From positions 1 through 35,131 of the forward strand of contig CALIEP010000327.1 in assembly GCA_938022345.1 (NCBI GenBank): a DNA stretch of 35,131 nucleotides, given 5' to 3'. This document shows positions 14,742-22,782 of the stretch, piece by piece. The notes below the pieces were generated by a model, which saw only the letters and a list, made by a program, of their open reading frames with translations, was not told the DNA's origin and searched no databases. Positions within the stretch are counted from its first letter, which is position 1; each line of letters starts with the position of its first letter. Both the position numbers and the translations under genes were made by a program. This DNA is from an uncultured Actinomyces sp. Its GTDB lineage: Bacteria > Actinomycetota > Actinomycetes > Actinomycetales > Actinomycetaceae.

Positions 14742-16115
14742 ATGTCGACAGTTACCCCAGATGACGCACAGATCCGTCCGGTCGCCCCACATTCTGGCGG
14801 AGTCCAGGTCTATTCTGCGGGTCTTGTCATCCCCATCACCGCTCCTTCTGTTCTCGATGGCGCAATCGCAGTTATTGATGGACGCATTGAGCACGTCGGT
14901 TCGCGCGATTGGGTACTCCACACACTTGAGCAAGCTGGACGTTCTTTCGTCGAACACCACGTCGACGGGGTACTCATGCCCGGCCTCGTCAACGCGCACA
15001 CTCACCTGCAGTACACGGGAATGGCGGAAGTTGGAGCGAAGCGCTACACAGGTTTTCCCTCGTGGACGCAGGCTTTCGACGCGGTCTATGACCATACCGA
15101 ATTCGATTGGAAGGCCGAGGCCGCGCGTGGTGCTCGCCTATCGATCCGTTACGGGACAACCAGCGCTGCCGACGTTGTCACCGATCCCGAGGCCGCGGGC
15201 GCGCTCCACGACCTGGGCCTGCACGGCGTCGCCTACTGGGAAGTCATGGGCTGGTCGAATGAAGATTGGGCGGCTCACGGTCCGGCAAGCGTCAATGCTT
15301 CCTTGGACGCAATGCCAACTCCCCCGCAGATCGGCATTTCCCCGCACGCCCCGTATTCATTGGATGCGGAACCGCTTTTGGATCTTCCCGACCTTGCGCG
15401 CGGGCGTAACCTTCGCCTGCATATCCACTTGGGGGAATCCCATTCCGAGGCCGAGTGGAAAGAAGGCCGCACTGCGCAGCTGGACGATTTGTGGCGCAGC
15501 GGGGCCTCGACGTCCTTCACCGAGATGCGCTCTCTTGGTGGGGGCTTCTCGGCGACGCAATTCGTTGACCAGCTGGGGGTCTTGGGACCAGATTGTCATG
15601 TGGCACATGGCGTCTACATGACCGCGGATGACCGGCGTCGCCTGCGTTCTCGCAATACTGCTGTTGCTTTGTGTCCGCGCTCGAATCGTGTGATTGGCTT
15701 GGATGCTCCCCCTGTTGCCGCCTACCTAAATGAGGGCAATTTGCTGGCCGTGGGGACGGACTCTCTGTCCTCTTCTCCCAGCCTTGACGTCATGGAAGAC
15801 GTTGCGCTCCTGTATAAGATCGCTCGCGCTCAGGGTTATGGGGAAGGTGACCTGGCTCGTCGTCTGCTCCACACCGCAACTTTGGGCGGGGCTGTCGCCT
15901 TGGGATTGTCAACTGGCCCGCAGCGCGTTGGCCAGCTTCAGTCCGGCGCGGTCGCAGACATGGTGTTTTTCGATGTACCCGTCACGACAATTGTCGACAC
16001 GATCGAGGAGCTCGTCCAAACCGGCGCTTCTCGCCAGATTGCAACGATTATTGACGGAGACCTGCGGTGGGTCGATCCGCGTTTCACCGACATTTTTGAG
16101 GGAGACGTGCAATGA
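14742..16115 (+). CDS. Amidohydrolase of the MTA/SAH deaminase type (COG0402)
   Basis: 457 aa from ATG 14742 (upstream in-frame ATGs at 14727 and 14703 are possible; none has a strong ribosome site). Metal-binding residues of the TIM-barrel deaminases are present: HTH at 86-88, HIHLGES with His229 and Glu232, His289 in VAHGVY and Asp340 in GTDSLSSSPSLD; SPHAPYS at 200-206 is typical. Such enzymes deaminate 5'-methylthioadenosine/SAH or 6-aminodeoxyfutalosine, and some are chlorohydrolases. Context next to a SAHase homologue favours an adenosyl-compound substrate. The start lies right behind the SAHase-like stop and its own TGA overlaps the next ATG (ATGA), so the three genes are translationally linked. 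Confidence 0.88.
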   Translation: MSTVTPDDAQIRPVAPHSGGVQVYSAGLVIPITAPSVLDGAIAVIDGRIEHVGSRDWVLHTLEQAGRSFVEHHVDGVLMPGLVNAHTHLQYTGMAEVGAKRYTGFPSWTQAFDAVYDHTEFDWKAEAARGARLSIRYGTTSAADVVTDPEAAGALHDLGLHGVAYWEVMGWSNEDWAAHGPASVNASLDAMPTPPQIGISPHAPYSLDAEPLLDLPDLARGRNLRLHIHLGESHSEAEWKEGRTAQLDDLWRSGASTSFTEMRSLGGGFSATQFVDQLGVLGPDCHVAHGVYMTADDRRRLRSRNTAVALCPRSNRVIGLDAPPVAAYLNEGNLLAVGTDSLSSSPSLDVMEDVALLYKIARAQGYGEGDLARRLLHTATLGGAVALGLSTGPQRVGQLQSGAVADMVFFDVPVTTIVDTIEELVQTGASRQIATIIDGDLRWVDPRFTDIFEGDVQ

Positions 16116-16588
16116 CTACTCTCACTCCGCTTGCTTCCTCGCTCGTGACACAGCTTGGCCTTGCTCCTCACCCAGAAGGCGGTCACTTCCGTCGGACCTG
16201 GACCGCACCCACGCATGTGGAAACCCCTCGCGGCCAGCGAGCCACGGCCTCGGCAATCCTCTTTGTACTGGATCGCGACGAGGAGGCTGCCTGGCACCTG
16301 GTGCACTCCGATGAGCTGTGGATCTGGTCGGGGCCGGGATCCTTGGAGATTCATCTCGGCGGAGATGGCGAGGCTCCAAGTTCCGAGCCGCAGATCGTGA
16401 TCTTAGGTTCGCCGGATGCTGAGGGTGCAGATCTCTCACCTTCTGAGCCTTCGAACCCCGTGCAATTCCTCGTTCCCGCTGGTTCGTGGCAGCGTACTTT
16501 TGCTCGAGGCCAGGCGGCGCTGGCCACTTGTGTTGTCTCGCCTGAGTTCTCTTTCGAGGACTGGACATTAGCCTCAGCAGGGCAGTAA
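16112..16588 (+). CDS. DUF985-type cupin protein
   Basis: 158 aa, one cupin barrel of the DUF985 (cupin_5) kind: LAPHPEGGHFRRTW, the TASAILFVLDRDEEAAWHLVHSDELWIWSGPGSLEIHL core and VPAGSWQRTF followed by CVVSPEFSFEDW. The metal-site His and Glu residues of WHLVHSDE are present. No activity is firmly assigned to this family; a small-molecule binding or isomerase role is inferred from the fold. ATG overlaps the deaminase stop by 4 nt, making it the last gene of the SAHase-like/deaminase unit. It converges on the oxidoreductase gene with only 13 nt between them. Confidence 0.88.
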   Translation: MTTLTPLASSLVTQLGLAPHPEGGHFRRTWTAPTHVETPRGQRATASAILFVLDRDEEAAWHLVHSDELWIWSGPGSLEIHLGGDGEAPSSEPQIVILGSPDAEGADLSPSEPSNPVQFLVPAGSWQRTFARGQAALATCVVSPEFSFEDWTLASAGQ

Positions 16589-16601
16589 GAGACCCTCTGT
16601 T

Positions 16602-18884
16602 TTAGAAGGATTCACAGTAGACACGTCCGCCGCCGCTTCGAATCACGCGACGCACATCGGCGACCATGGCAGGTGAGCCACACACATAGTAGTCGGCGCT
16701 TTGATCGATACCCGTCGTACGTAGGTAGTCCGTGACGCGGCCCTTGAATGCGGTACTGCTTGATTCGCGTGTTATGCAGCGAATAACGGGAGGGATCGGT
16801 GTTTCAAGTCGCAGCGTCAGATCCTCGTCCGCCCTTGCACATCCAAAGAGCAGTAGGTCGTCAGCGCGGATCTCTTCCTCAAATGCAGCACAAAATGGCG
16901 CAATACCGCTTCCTGCCGCTATGAAAATCCTGCGGCGGGTGGGAGCCTCGTCCTTGTCCTGTTCGTCGCTGTGAATTTCGAAATTTCCTAATGGGAGTTG
17001 GAGTTCAACGTTGTCTCCAGGCTCCAGGCTGCGCGCAAATGCTGCTCCCTTCCCCTTGGTTCTCACATCGATGAGGAAACGGGCACGTTGCCCAGACGCG
17101 CTTGCCAGGGAATACGGCCGCCACTCAAATGGCGCAACTCGGATCAGGGCATACTGGCCGGGGTTCCACACCTGCGAATAAGGGAGCTTCAGGACAATAT
17201 CTCGAACATTGGGGCTGAGCCATTGCGCCTGGAGGACCTGAGCGTTGAGGCGTGGTGCACTGTGAGATGAATGGTCCTGCGTTGGTTCTGGATCTGAGGT
17301 TTCACGTCCACTCGTAGAGTGAGCGCTCAGGCTCTGATTAATCTGCAGGTAGCCCTTTGGCCCGAGGATTCGACATGCGCTTGTCCACCCCGCCATTGTG
17401 GCCCCAACAATTCCGGGAAATCCCGCGTCTTGACCCGTCAGGAAGAGGCCCGGGATCGGTGTTTCAGGGGTAGTCAGTCCCGCCGTCAATCGTTGCGGGG
17501 TTAGAGGAAGGCCGTAGAAGCATCCCTGTGGATGAGAGGTGTAGTGCTCAATACTCAGAGGCGTCGCTACTTCTTCGTAGCGAACAGCCTGCGCGAAGCC
17601 CGGGAGAGTGCGATCAACGAGTGCAATCAATCCATGCGCCATGGTCGATTTGAGTAAGTCGTAGTCACTTCCTCTGTCTCCCTTCCTTGTGTTCTCCCAC
17701 GTATGGAATGCACCGGCTTCAACGAAGGAGACAATTTCAGCGGTGGCGTGCTGGTCGCCAGCTTTGAGCCCCGGGAAGGAAACAAATGCCGTTTGGGGAT
17801 TACCTTCCATCAACGCCGCGGTCAATGCCGTGGGAGTCTGCGAGCCGTCACCCTCGTTGATCCAGATGTTGGAACCGTCGACTCCCTCGGGATAGTGGTC
17901 AAGAGTGAGGTAGACAATGACCGCTGTCCCCCCGCATCCCATGCGCGCAATCGATTCGCGTATCGGTTTTGTGAGTTTTCCCGTGCCTCCTTGCGCAGGA
18001 AGTAAACGGTTATACGTTTCGCTAGCTCCGACTCCGGAAACAATGATCGGGGCACGCTCTTCATATGTCACTGAATGTGCACCGGAAGTATCAGTGACGC
18101 GGACTCCAACCGCCCGACCGTTTTCGACACGAATTTCTTCGACGCTTTGAGAGACGCGAATTTCTCCCCCATTCGCGCGGATCTTTTCTTCGATCATTCG
18201 CGAGATCTGCCCGCTTCCTCCGCGAGGAAACCACGCTCCATTCATGTAGTGGCCGACGATCATTGCGTGGGCGACAAAAGCACTGCGCTCAGGTTCGACT
18301 CCGTAGTCCCCCCAGTGCATTGTCAGGAGTGTTCTCAACGCGGGATCGCGAAAACGACGATTCATATAGTGCGCAGTCGTCTCACATACGAGCGATGTAT
18401 GCATCTTCTGCGCCAAGCCGATCAAAGGGGCCACCTGTTGCGGGACAACCTGACAAACATAGTTGAGCGTCATCCACGAGTATGCCCGCGCGACATCCTT
18501 GAAATAGCGCTTCAGTGCTCGTTTCTCCTTCGGAAAGAGCGCTTCGAGTCGCTGGCGATAGCCACCAGCATCCGAGGGGACATCAAGATTCACCCCGAGC
18601 TTTGGGAGACAAAAGCGGTCGTAGCTATCGGGCATCTGCATCCACGAAAGCTTCCCGCCCGTGAGGTAATCAATGATTTGACGAGGCCGCGTCCCCGGAG
18701 CCATATCGCCGACGTAGTGCAAACCCGCGTCCCAGCTTGCGCCTTGGCGTCGAAATGCGTGGGTGAGTCCACCTGGGGTGGAGTGTTTTTCGAGAACGAG
18801 CACCCTCTTCTTCGCCACTCCTGCGAGCAGTCCTGCGGTTGTCAGTGAACCTATTCCTGAACCGATCACAATTGCGTCGTACAT
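16602..18884 (-). CDS. Fusion of a CrtI/retinol-saturase-like flavoprotein with a ferredoxin-reductase-type module
   Basis: 760 aa from ATG 18884 (AAGGGG 6 nt upstream; a GTG at 18890 is less likely). Residues 1-about 500 are a phytoene-desaturase/retinol-saturase-type FAD oxidoreductase: dinucleotide loop GSGIGSLTTAGLL at 8-20, GGLTHAFRR, and the C-terminal FLTGQDAGFPGIVGA signature. After a linker rich in Ser/His/Glu, residues from about 546 form an FNR-like FAD/NAD(P)H module: WNPGQYALIRV, RPYSLAS (about 590), IFIAAGSGIAPF, and the C-terminal YYVCGSPAMV and CESF. The second half may supply electrons to the first. The substrate is unknown, with a polyene or other isoprenoid possible. Divergent from a TetR gene with shared operators. 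Confidence 0.87.
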   Translation of the reverse strand: MYDAIVIGSGIGSLTTAGLLAGVAKKRVLVLEKHSTPGGLTHAFRRQGASWDAGLHYVGDMAPGTRPRQIIDYLTGGKLSWMQMPDSYDRFCLPKLGVNLDVPSDAGGYRQRLEALFPKEKRALKRYFKDVARAYSWMTLNYVCQVVPQQVAPLIGLAQKMHTSLVCETTAHYMNRRFRDPALRTLLTMHWGDYGVEPERSAFVAHAMIVGHYMNGAWFPRGGSGQISRMIEEKIRANGGEIRVSQSVEEIRVENGRAVGVRVTDTSGAHSVTYEERAPIIVSGVGASETYNRLLPAQGGTGKLTKPIRESIARMGCGGTAVIVYLTLDHYPEGVDGSNIWINEGDGSQTPTALTAALMEGNPQTAFVSFPGLKAGDQHATAEIVSFVEAGAFHTWENTRKGDRGSDYDLLKSTMAHGLIALVDRTLPGFAQAVRYEEVATPLSIEHYTSHPQGCFYGLPLTPQRLTAGLTTPETPIPGLFLTGQDAGFPGIVGATMAGWTSACRILGPKGYLQINQSLSAHSTSGRETSDPEPTQDHSSHSAPRLNAQVLQAQWLSPNVRDIVLKLPYSQVWNPGQYALIRVAPFEWRPYSLASASGQRARFLIDVRTKGKGAAFARSLEPGDNVELQLPLGNFEIHSDEQDKDEAPTRRRIFIAAGSGIAPFCAAFEEEIRADDLLLFGCARADEDLTLRLETPIPPVIRCITRESSSTAFKGRVTDYLRTTGIDQSADYYVCGSPAMVADVRRVIRSGGGRVYCESF

Positions 18885-18895
18885 ACACACCCCTT

Positions 18896-18949
18896 CTACT
18901 TGACAGTGTCTAGTAATAGAATCATGCGCTCCTAGACACTGTCAAGTAG
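18896..18949. promoter_or_regulatory. Twin TetR-type operator in the divergent promoter region
   Basis: Perfect 18-nt inverted arms CTACTTGACAGTGTCTAG (18896-18913) and CTAGACACTGTCAAGTAG (18932-18949), 18 nt apart. Each arm is itself a quasi-palindrome (CTwGACAsTGTCwAG), so this reads as two binding sites. TTGACA inside the right arm, read on the minus strand, is positioned as a -35 for the oxidoreductase gene, which suits repression by the adjacent TetR protein. Confidence 0.75.
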
Positions 18950-18966
18950 TAACGGCATGTTTCCCC

Positions 18967-18972
18967 TATACT
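18967..18972 (+). promoter_or_regulatory. -10 element for leaderless tetR transcript
   Basis: TATACT ends 6 nt before the ATG at 18979, the distance expected if transcription starts on the A of ATG. No ribosome binding site is present. Confidence 0.5.
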
Positions 18973-18978
18973 GATGCC

Positions 18979-19572
18979 ATGACACGCTCAAGCGAAGCTC
19001 CCGGCCTACGCGAAACGATCCTCGAGATCAGCGGAGAACTCCTCAACGAAGGAGGACCCGCCTCTCTGTCCATGCGCGAGGTCTCGAGGCGAGCCGGATG
19101 CACACACCAGGCTCCCTACCACCACTTCAAAAGCCGAGAGGGAATCCTTGCAGCGCTGATCACAGAGGGATTCCTCGCCTTGGAAAAAGCGCTCAGCGAG
19201 GCACTTCACGCCAGCGCAGATGCGACACCCCAGGAGACGACACGCGCAGCAGGACACGCGTATCTGACTTTCGCCCTGAAAAATCCAGGGGTTTTTCGCA
19301 TCATGTTTCGCTCTGACATGTACGATCCCGACTCACACCCCGAGCTCATCCAGGCCAGCCAAGCAGCGCGTTCCCAGCTCCACGGCCTCGCAAAAATTGC
19401 CTACGGGAGCGAGGATCCACACGCAGAAGCAACGCTTTGGGCGTACATCCACGGCCTCGCGATCCTCGTTCTCGACGGACCACCCGCACTTGGCACCAGC
19501 GGAGAATCATCGACACAACAATTCGCCCACGGGTGCATCGACTCCCCCTTCTTCATTGATGGTATTTCTTAA
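18979..19572 (+). CDS. TetR-family transcriptional regulator
   Basis: 197 aa. N-terminal helix-turn-helix of the TetR type (LSMREVSRRAGCTHQAPYHHFKSREGILAAL, residues about 33-63), then an all-helical ligand domain with the conserved LTFALKNPGVFRIMF stretch. It is divergently transcribed from the flavoprotein fusion and lies beside a twin operator, so it probably represses that gene and itself. The ligand is unknown. The ATG follows a good -10 by 6 nt without ribosome site, suggesting a leaderless mRNA. Confidence 0.93.
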   Translation: MTRSSEAPGLRETILEISGELLNEGGPASLSMREVSRRAGCTHQAPYHHFKSREGILAALITEGFLALEKALSEALHASADATPQETTRAAGHAYLTFALKNPGVFRIMFRSDMYDPDSHPELIQASQAARSQLHGLAKIAYGSEDPHAEATLWAYIHGLAILVLDGPPALGTSGESSTQQFAHGCIDSPFFIDGIS

Positions 19573-19607
19573 CGTGTCACCCCAGCCTCCTTTAAAAATT
19601 GAAGCTA

Positions 19608-19636
19608 TCGACAAGAACACCACCATGCCCTAGGCT
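19608..19636 (+). promoter_or_regulatory. Promoter of the 52-aa gene
   Basis: TCGACA (19608-19613) and TAGGCT (19631-19636) with a 17-nt spacer, about 50 nt upstream of the GTG at 19687. TAGGCT is the same -10 sequence as seen for crgA. Confidence 0.5.
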
Positions 19637-19686
19637 GAGAGAACGTTCCGGTAATCACTGGAAACCCCACTATTGAAGGAGTCATC

Positions 19687-19845
19687 GTGGATCTGGAAAA
19701 CATCAAGAAGCAGGCCGAAGAGGGCTTGGAAACCGCAAAGGACAAGGCCGAAGATCTCAAGGACAAGGTCGGAGATGCTGTCGAGGCAGCGAAGGACAAG
19801 GCCGAGGACGTCGTTTCAGACATCAAAGACAAGCTTGGCAAGTGA
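19687..19845 (+). CDS. 52-aa amphipathic helical protein (CsbD/LEA-like)
   Basis: Small gene starting with GTG; AAGGAG lies 5 nt upstream. The product is almost entirely Lys/Glu/Asp/Ala and is built from repeats of the type AKDKAEDLKDKVGDAVEAA, giving one long charged amphipathic helix without cysteine or aromatic residues. It resembles LEA-like or CsbD/YtxH-type stress proteins in composition only. A promoter with TAGGCT and a strong terminator right after the stop show a monocistronic, probably well-expressed gene. Confidence 0.8.
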   Translation: MDLENIKKQAEEGLETAKDKAEDLKDKVGDAVEAAKDKAEDVVSDIKDKLGK

Positions 19846-19865
19846 CCATTAGCGTCAATAAATCA

Positions 19866-19893
19866 GAGGGCAGATCCCATCGGATCTGCCCTC
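19866..19893 (+). terminator. Intrinsic terminator after the 52-aa gene
   Basis: Twelve-nt perfect arms GAGGGCAGATCC / GGATCTGCCCTC with a CATC loop, followed by GGTTATT, 20 nt after the stop. Confidence 0.8.
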
Positions 19894-20071
19894 GGTTATT
19901 AGATCCATCATAGCGAGGATCCACGCTGACCATATCTCACATCTCAAGTTTGAGGCTATCTCTTTCCATTAGCGCGTAGTTGCCCTTAGCCTTAGAGCGT
20001 GGGTGCTTTACCCATGGGTTGACAAGCACTCAAAATTGTTCTGTCCCACAATATCTTCATAGGGAGCACAC

Positions 20072-20953
20072 GTGGTTCGTCCCAAGATCCGTTTCCGCAA
20101 GTCCGCACTCGTCGCAATCGCAGCAACTGCCGTCATGGCGCTGGGTGCATGCGCGGGCGGAACCACTTCCAGCAGCACAACTTCCGCAGCCGCCGATGCT
20201 AACGCAACCGGCGAAGCACTCCCCACCGTCACCAAGGGTAAGCTCACCATCGCCACCGGCGATCCGGCCTACAGCCCCTGGGTCCTCAACGACAACCCCG
20301 AATCCGGTGAAGGCTACGAGGCCGCAGTTGCCTACGCAGTCGCCGAGAAGCTGGGCTTCTCCAAGGACCAGGTCGTATGGAAGCGCACCACCTTCGATTC
20401 GGCAATCGCTCCTGGCGCAAAGGACTGGGACTTCAACATCCAGCAGTTCTCCATTACCGATGCTCGCAAGCAGGCAGTGGACTTCTCCAGCCCCTACTAC
20501 ACGACCTCCGAGGCCGTTGTTGCCGTGAAGGGCACCCCCGCTGCCGAGGCCAAGAGCCTTGAAGACCTGAAAAAGCTGAAGTTCGGCGTTCAGACCGGCA
20601 CGACTTCTCAGAACTACGTGATGAACAAGCTCAAGCCCAGCACCGATCCGCTGATCTTCAACGGTTCTGCTGACGTAGTCCAGGCCCTCAAGGGCGGCCA
20701 GGTTGACGCAATCGTCGTGGACCTGCCCACCGCATTCAACGTCATCGCAACCCAGGTTGAGAACGGCACCGTGGTTGGCCAGTTCACCGCGAACGAGGAT
20801 GGCAACAACTTCGGTCTGCTGCTTCCTAAGGGAAGCGCTCTGACCCCCGCGGTCACCAAGGCAGTTGACACGCTGCGCGATAACGGCACCCTGGCTGAAC
20901 TTCAGAAGAAGTGGCTGGCCGACGCCGCATCCGCTCCGATCTTCGAGCAGTGA
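20072..20953 (+). CDS. Polar amino-acid ABC transporter, substrate-binding lipoprotein
   Basis: 293 aa. A lipoprotein signal sequence (basic start, hydrophobic stretch, LGAC with lipid Cys27) is followed by a family-3 periplasmic-binding fold: GKLTIATGDPAYSPWV, GEGYEAAVAYAVAEKLG, WDFNIQQFSITDARKQAVDFSSPYY and GVQTGTTSQNYV. It captures an amino acid or related solute outside the membrane for the permease and ATPase encoded next; specificity is not readable. GTG at 20072 follows AGGGAG. A strong hairpin after the stop separates it from the permease gene and would give higher levels of this component than of the rest. Confidence 0.93.
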   Translation: MVRPKIRFRKSALVAIAATAVMALGACAGGTTSSSTTSAAADANATGEALPTVTKGKLTIATGDPAYSPWVLNDNPESGEGYEAAVAYAVAEKLGFSKDQVVWKRTTFDSAIAPGAKDWDFNIQQFSITDARKQAVDFSSPYYTTSEAVVAVKGTPAAEAKSLEDLKKLKFGVQTGTTSQNYVMNKLKPSTDPLIFNGSADVVQALKGGQVDAIVVDLPTAFNVIATQVENGTVVGQFTANEDGNNFGLLLPKGSALTPAVTKAVDTLRDNGTLAELQKKWLADAASAPIFEQ

Positions 20954-20958
20954 TTTTC

Positions 20959-20992
20959 TTCTCCGGCTTGGGATTCGTCCCAAGCCGGAGAA
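20959..20992 (+). terminator. Intra-operon hairpin between binding protein and permease genes
   Basis: Fourteen-nt perfect arms (20959-20972 and 20979-20992; core CTCCGGCTTGGG / CCCAAGCCGGAG) followed by TTTTC. Probably a partial terminator that lowers transcription into the permease and ATPase genes. Confidence 0.75.
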
Positions 20993-21049
20993 TTTTCATC
21001 CCCCTTGTCCTGATTGCTTCATGCATTCGAAACCCACTCAGAGGACCTC

Positions 21050-21928
21050 GTGCTCACCGATTCCCACTCAGCAGACCCCATGGCTGAATTCCCAGTCTCT
21101 GAGGTCGAGCGCCAGCGCCGTCGTTACCGGCGCACGCGCACCACTCGCTCACTCTTGATTTCCGCGATCTCCACTCTGATCATCGCGGCACTCATCGTTG
21201 TCATCTTGGCCTCGTCTCCGGGGTGGAAGACAACCCAACAAACCTTCTTCAACTGGGAATACGCGAAGAGCTCCTTCCCCGCAGTCCTCTCCGGCATGTG
21301 GCTCAACATCCGCATGCTGCTGGTTGCAGCAACTGGTGTTGCGATCTTTGCAACCCTCCTTGCCGCCGCACGTACCTTGGGCGGACCGGTATTATTCCCG
21401 ATCCGTTTCCTTGCTGCCGCATACACGGACATCTTCCGCGGCGTGCCCTTCATTGTGGTGCTGTACATCATCGGCTTCGGTATTCCTGCTTTGAATCCCA
21501 GCAGGCGCATCGATGTGACGCTCCTGGGGACCATTGCCCTGGTGATCACCTATACCTCCTACGTTTCCGAGGTACTCCGTGCCGGCCTCGAATCCATCCA
21601 CCCCTCACAGCGCTACGCAGCGCGTTCTCTGGGCCTGACCCACGGACAAACCATGCGTCACATCATCGTGCCGCAGGCAGTTCGAAAGGTCACCCCGGCT
21701 TTGATGAACGACTTCATTTCCATGCAGAAAGACGTGGGCCTGATTTCTGTTCTGGGCGCAACTGACGCAATCCGCGCAGCACAGGTTCAGCAGGCAACGA
21801 CCTACAACTTCACTTCCTACGTGGTCGCGGGTCTCCTTTTCATCGTCTTGTCTTTCCCCTTCATTCGCCTGTCCGATTGGTACACGGCACGACTACGTAA
21901 GCGCGAGCAGATGGGAGGTACCGTCTGA
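21050..21928 (+). CDS. Amino-acid ABC transporter permease
   Basis: About 292 aa with five or so TM helices and the HisM/GlnP-type loop YVSEVLRAGLESIHPSQRYAARSLGLTHGQTMRHIIVPQAVRK split here around residues 165-205 (the EAA motif contacting the ATPase). FRGVPFIVVLY is the usual family start signature. A long charged N-terminus (VERQRRRYRRTRTTR) precedes the first helix. GTG 21050 is chosen because GAGGA stands 4 nt upstream; the frame is open to 21014. The stop overlaps the ATG of the ATPase gene by one base (TGATG). Confidence 0.92.
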   Translation: MLTDSHSADPMAEFPVSEVERQRRRYRRTRTTRSLLISAISTLIIAALIVVILASSPGWKTTQQTFFNWEYAKSSFPAVLSGMWLNIRMLLVAATGVAIFATLLAAARTLGGPVLFPIRFLAAAYTDIFRGVPFIVVLYIIGFGIPALNPSRRIDVTLLGTIALVITYTSYVSEVLRAGLESIHPSQRYAARSLGLTHGQTMRHIIVPQAVRKVTPALMNDFISMQKDVGLISVLGATDAIRAAQVQQATTYNFTSYVVAGLLFIVLSFPFIRLSDWYTARLRKREQMGGTV

Positions 21929-22710
21929 TGAGCACGGAAACCACCACCCCCGATGAAAGCTTGTCAACCTCCGCGGAACACCCCGTCCTTTCTGTTCAGG
22001 GCGTCGTCAAGCGCTTCGGCTCCAACATTGTTTTGCGCCGCCTAGACCTTGACGTTCACCGTCACGAGGTCGTTGTACTTTTGGGAGCCTCAGGTTCGGG
22101 TAAGTCGACCCTCCTTCGCTGCGCAAATCTGCTTGAGCGCGTCGACGACGGCCAAATTTTCCTCTCCGGAACAGACATCACCGACCCCAGCATCAACGCA
22201 GATAAGGTTCGTGCGCAGATCGGGGTCGTATTCCAGCACTACAACCTGTTCCCGCACATGTCAGTGATTGATAACGTGACATTAGCTGCACGCAAGGTCC
22301 ACGGATGGGCACCTGAACGCGCAACAAAGCGTGGAATGGAATTGTTGGAACGTATTGGCCTTGCTCAAAAAGCCGAGGAATACCCCGACCGGCTTTCGGG
22401 TGGCCAGCAGCAACGCGTCGCTATTGTTCGCGCACTTGCAACCAATCCCGAACTTCTTCTGCTTGATGAAATCACTTCGGCACTGGACCCCATGCTGGTC
22501 GGCGAAGTTCTCGACCTCGTCCGAGAAGTCAAGGATTCGGGTTCCACGATCCTTATGGCAACCCATGAAATCGGTTTTGCGCGTCAGGTAGCAGACCGCG
22601 TGGTGTTCCTGGAACGTGGAAAGATCGTTGAACAGGGCACCCCTGAGGAAGTCATCGACAATCCGAAGATGCCTCAGACTCAGGAATTCCTGGCTCGCGT
22701 CTTCCACTGA
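21928..22710 (+). CDS. Amino-acid ABC transporter ATP-binding protein
   Basis: 260 aa, a complete ABC ATPase of the polar amino-acid (GlnQ/HisP) type: Walker A GASGSGKST, Q-loop VVFQHYNLFPHMSV, signature LSGGQQQR, Walker B LLLLDEITSALDP and the switch His in ATHEIGF. It energises uptake with the preceding permease and lipoprotein. ATG overlaps the permease stop. A hairpin terminator follows the stop by about 20 nt. Confidence 0.95.
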   Translation: MSTETTTPDESLSTSAEHPVLSVQGVVKRFGSNIVLRRLDLDVHRHEVVVLLGASGSGKSTLLRCANLLERVDDGQIFLSGTDITDPSINADKVRAQIGVVFQHYNLFPHMSVIDNVTLAARKVHGWAPERATKRGMELLERIGLAQKAEEYPDRLSGGQQQRVAIVRALATNPELLLLDEITSALDPMLVGEVLDLVREVKDSGSTILMATHEIGFARQVADRVVFLERGKIVEQGTPEEVIDNPKMPQTQEFLARVFH

Positions 22711-22729
22711 GCCGCTCATCGCACTGTGT

Positions 22730-22767
22730 CCCTCTTGTGGACGGGCCCAAAGCCGTTCACAAGAGGG
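22730..22767. terminator. Terminator after the amino-acid ABC operon
   Basis: CCCTCTTGTG (22730-22739) pairs with CACAAGAGGG (22758-22767), with further pairs inside. It lies between the convergent ATPase and hydrolase genes and may serve both. Confidence 0.65.
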
Positions 22768-22782
22768 ATATTGTTTAAGGCC

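Noticed and set aside
18075..18848. 257-codon plus-strand frame within the flavoprotein fusion
   Set aside because: Antisense to a well-supported gene and without motifs.
19894..20071. Riboswitch or T-box upstream of the amino-acid transporter
   Set aside because: Some short inverted repeats exist but no conserved motif of a known class was seen.
20057..20983. 308-codon minus-strand frame over the amino-acid-binding lipoprotein gene
   Set aside because: Composition-driven shadow; the plus-strand protein has a lipobox and family motifs.
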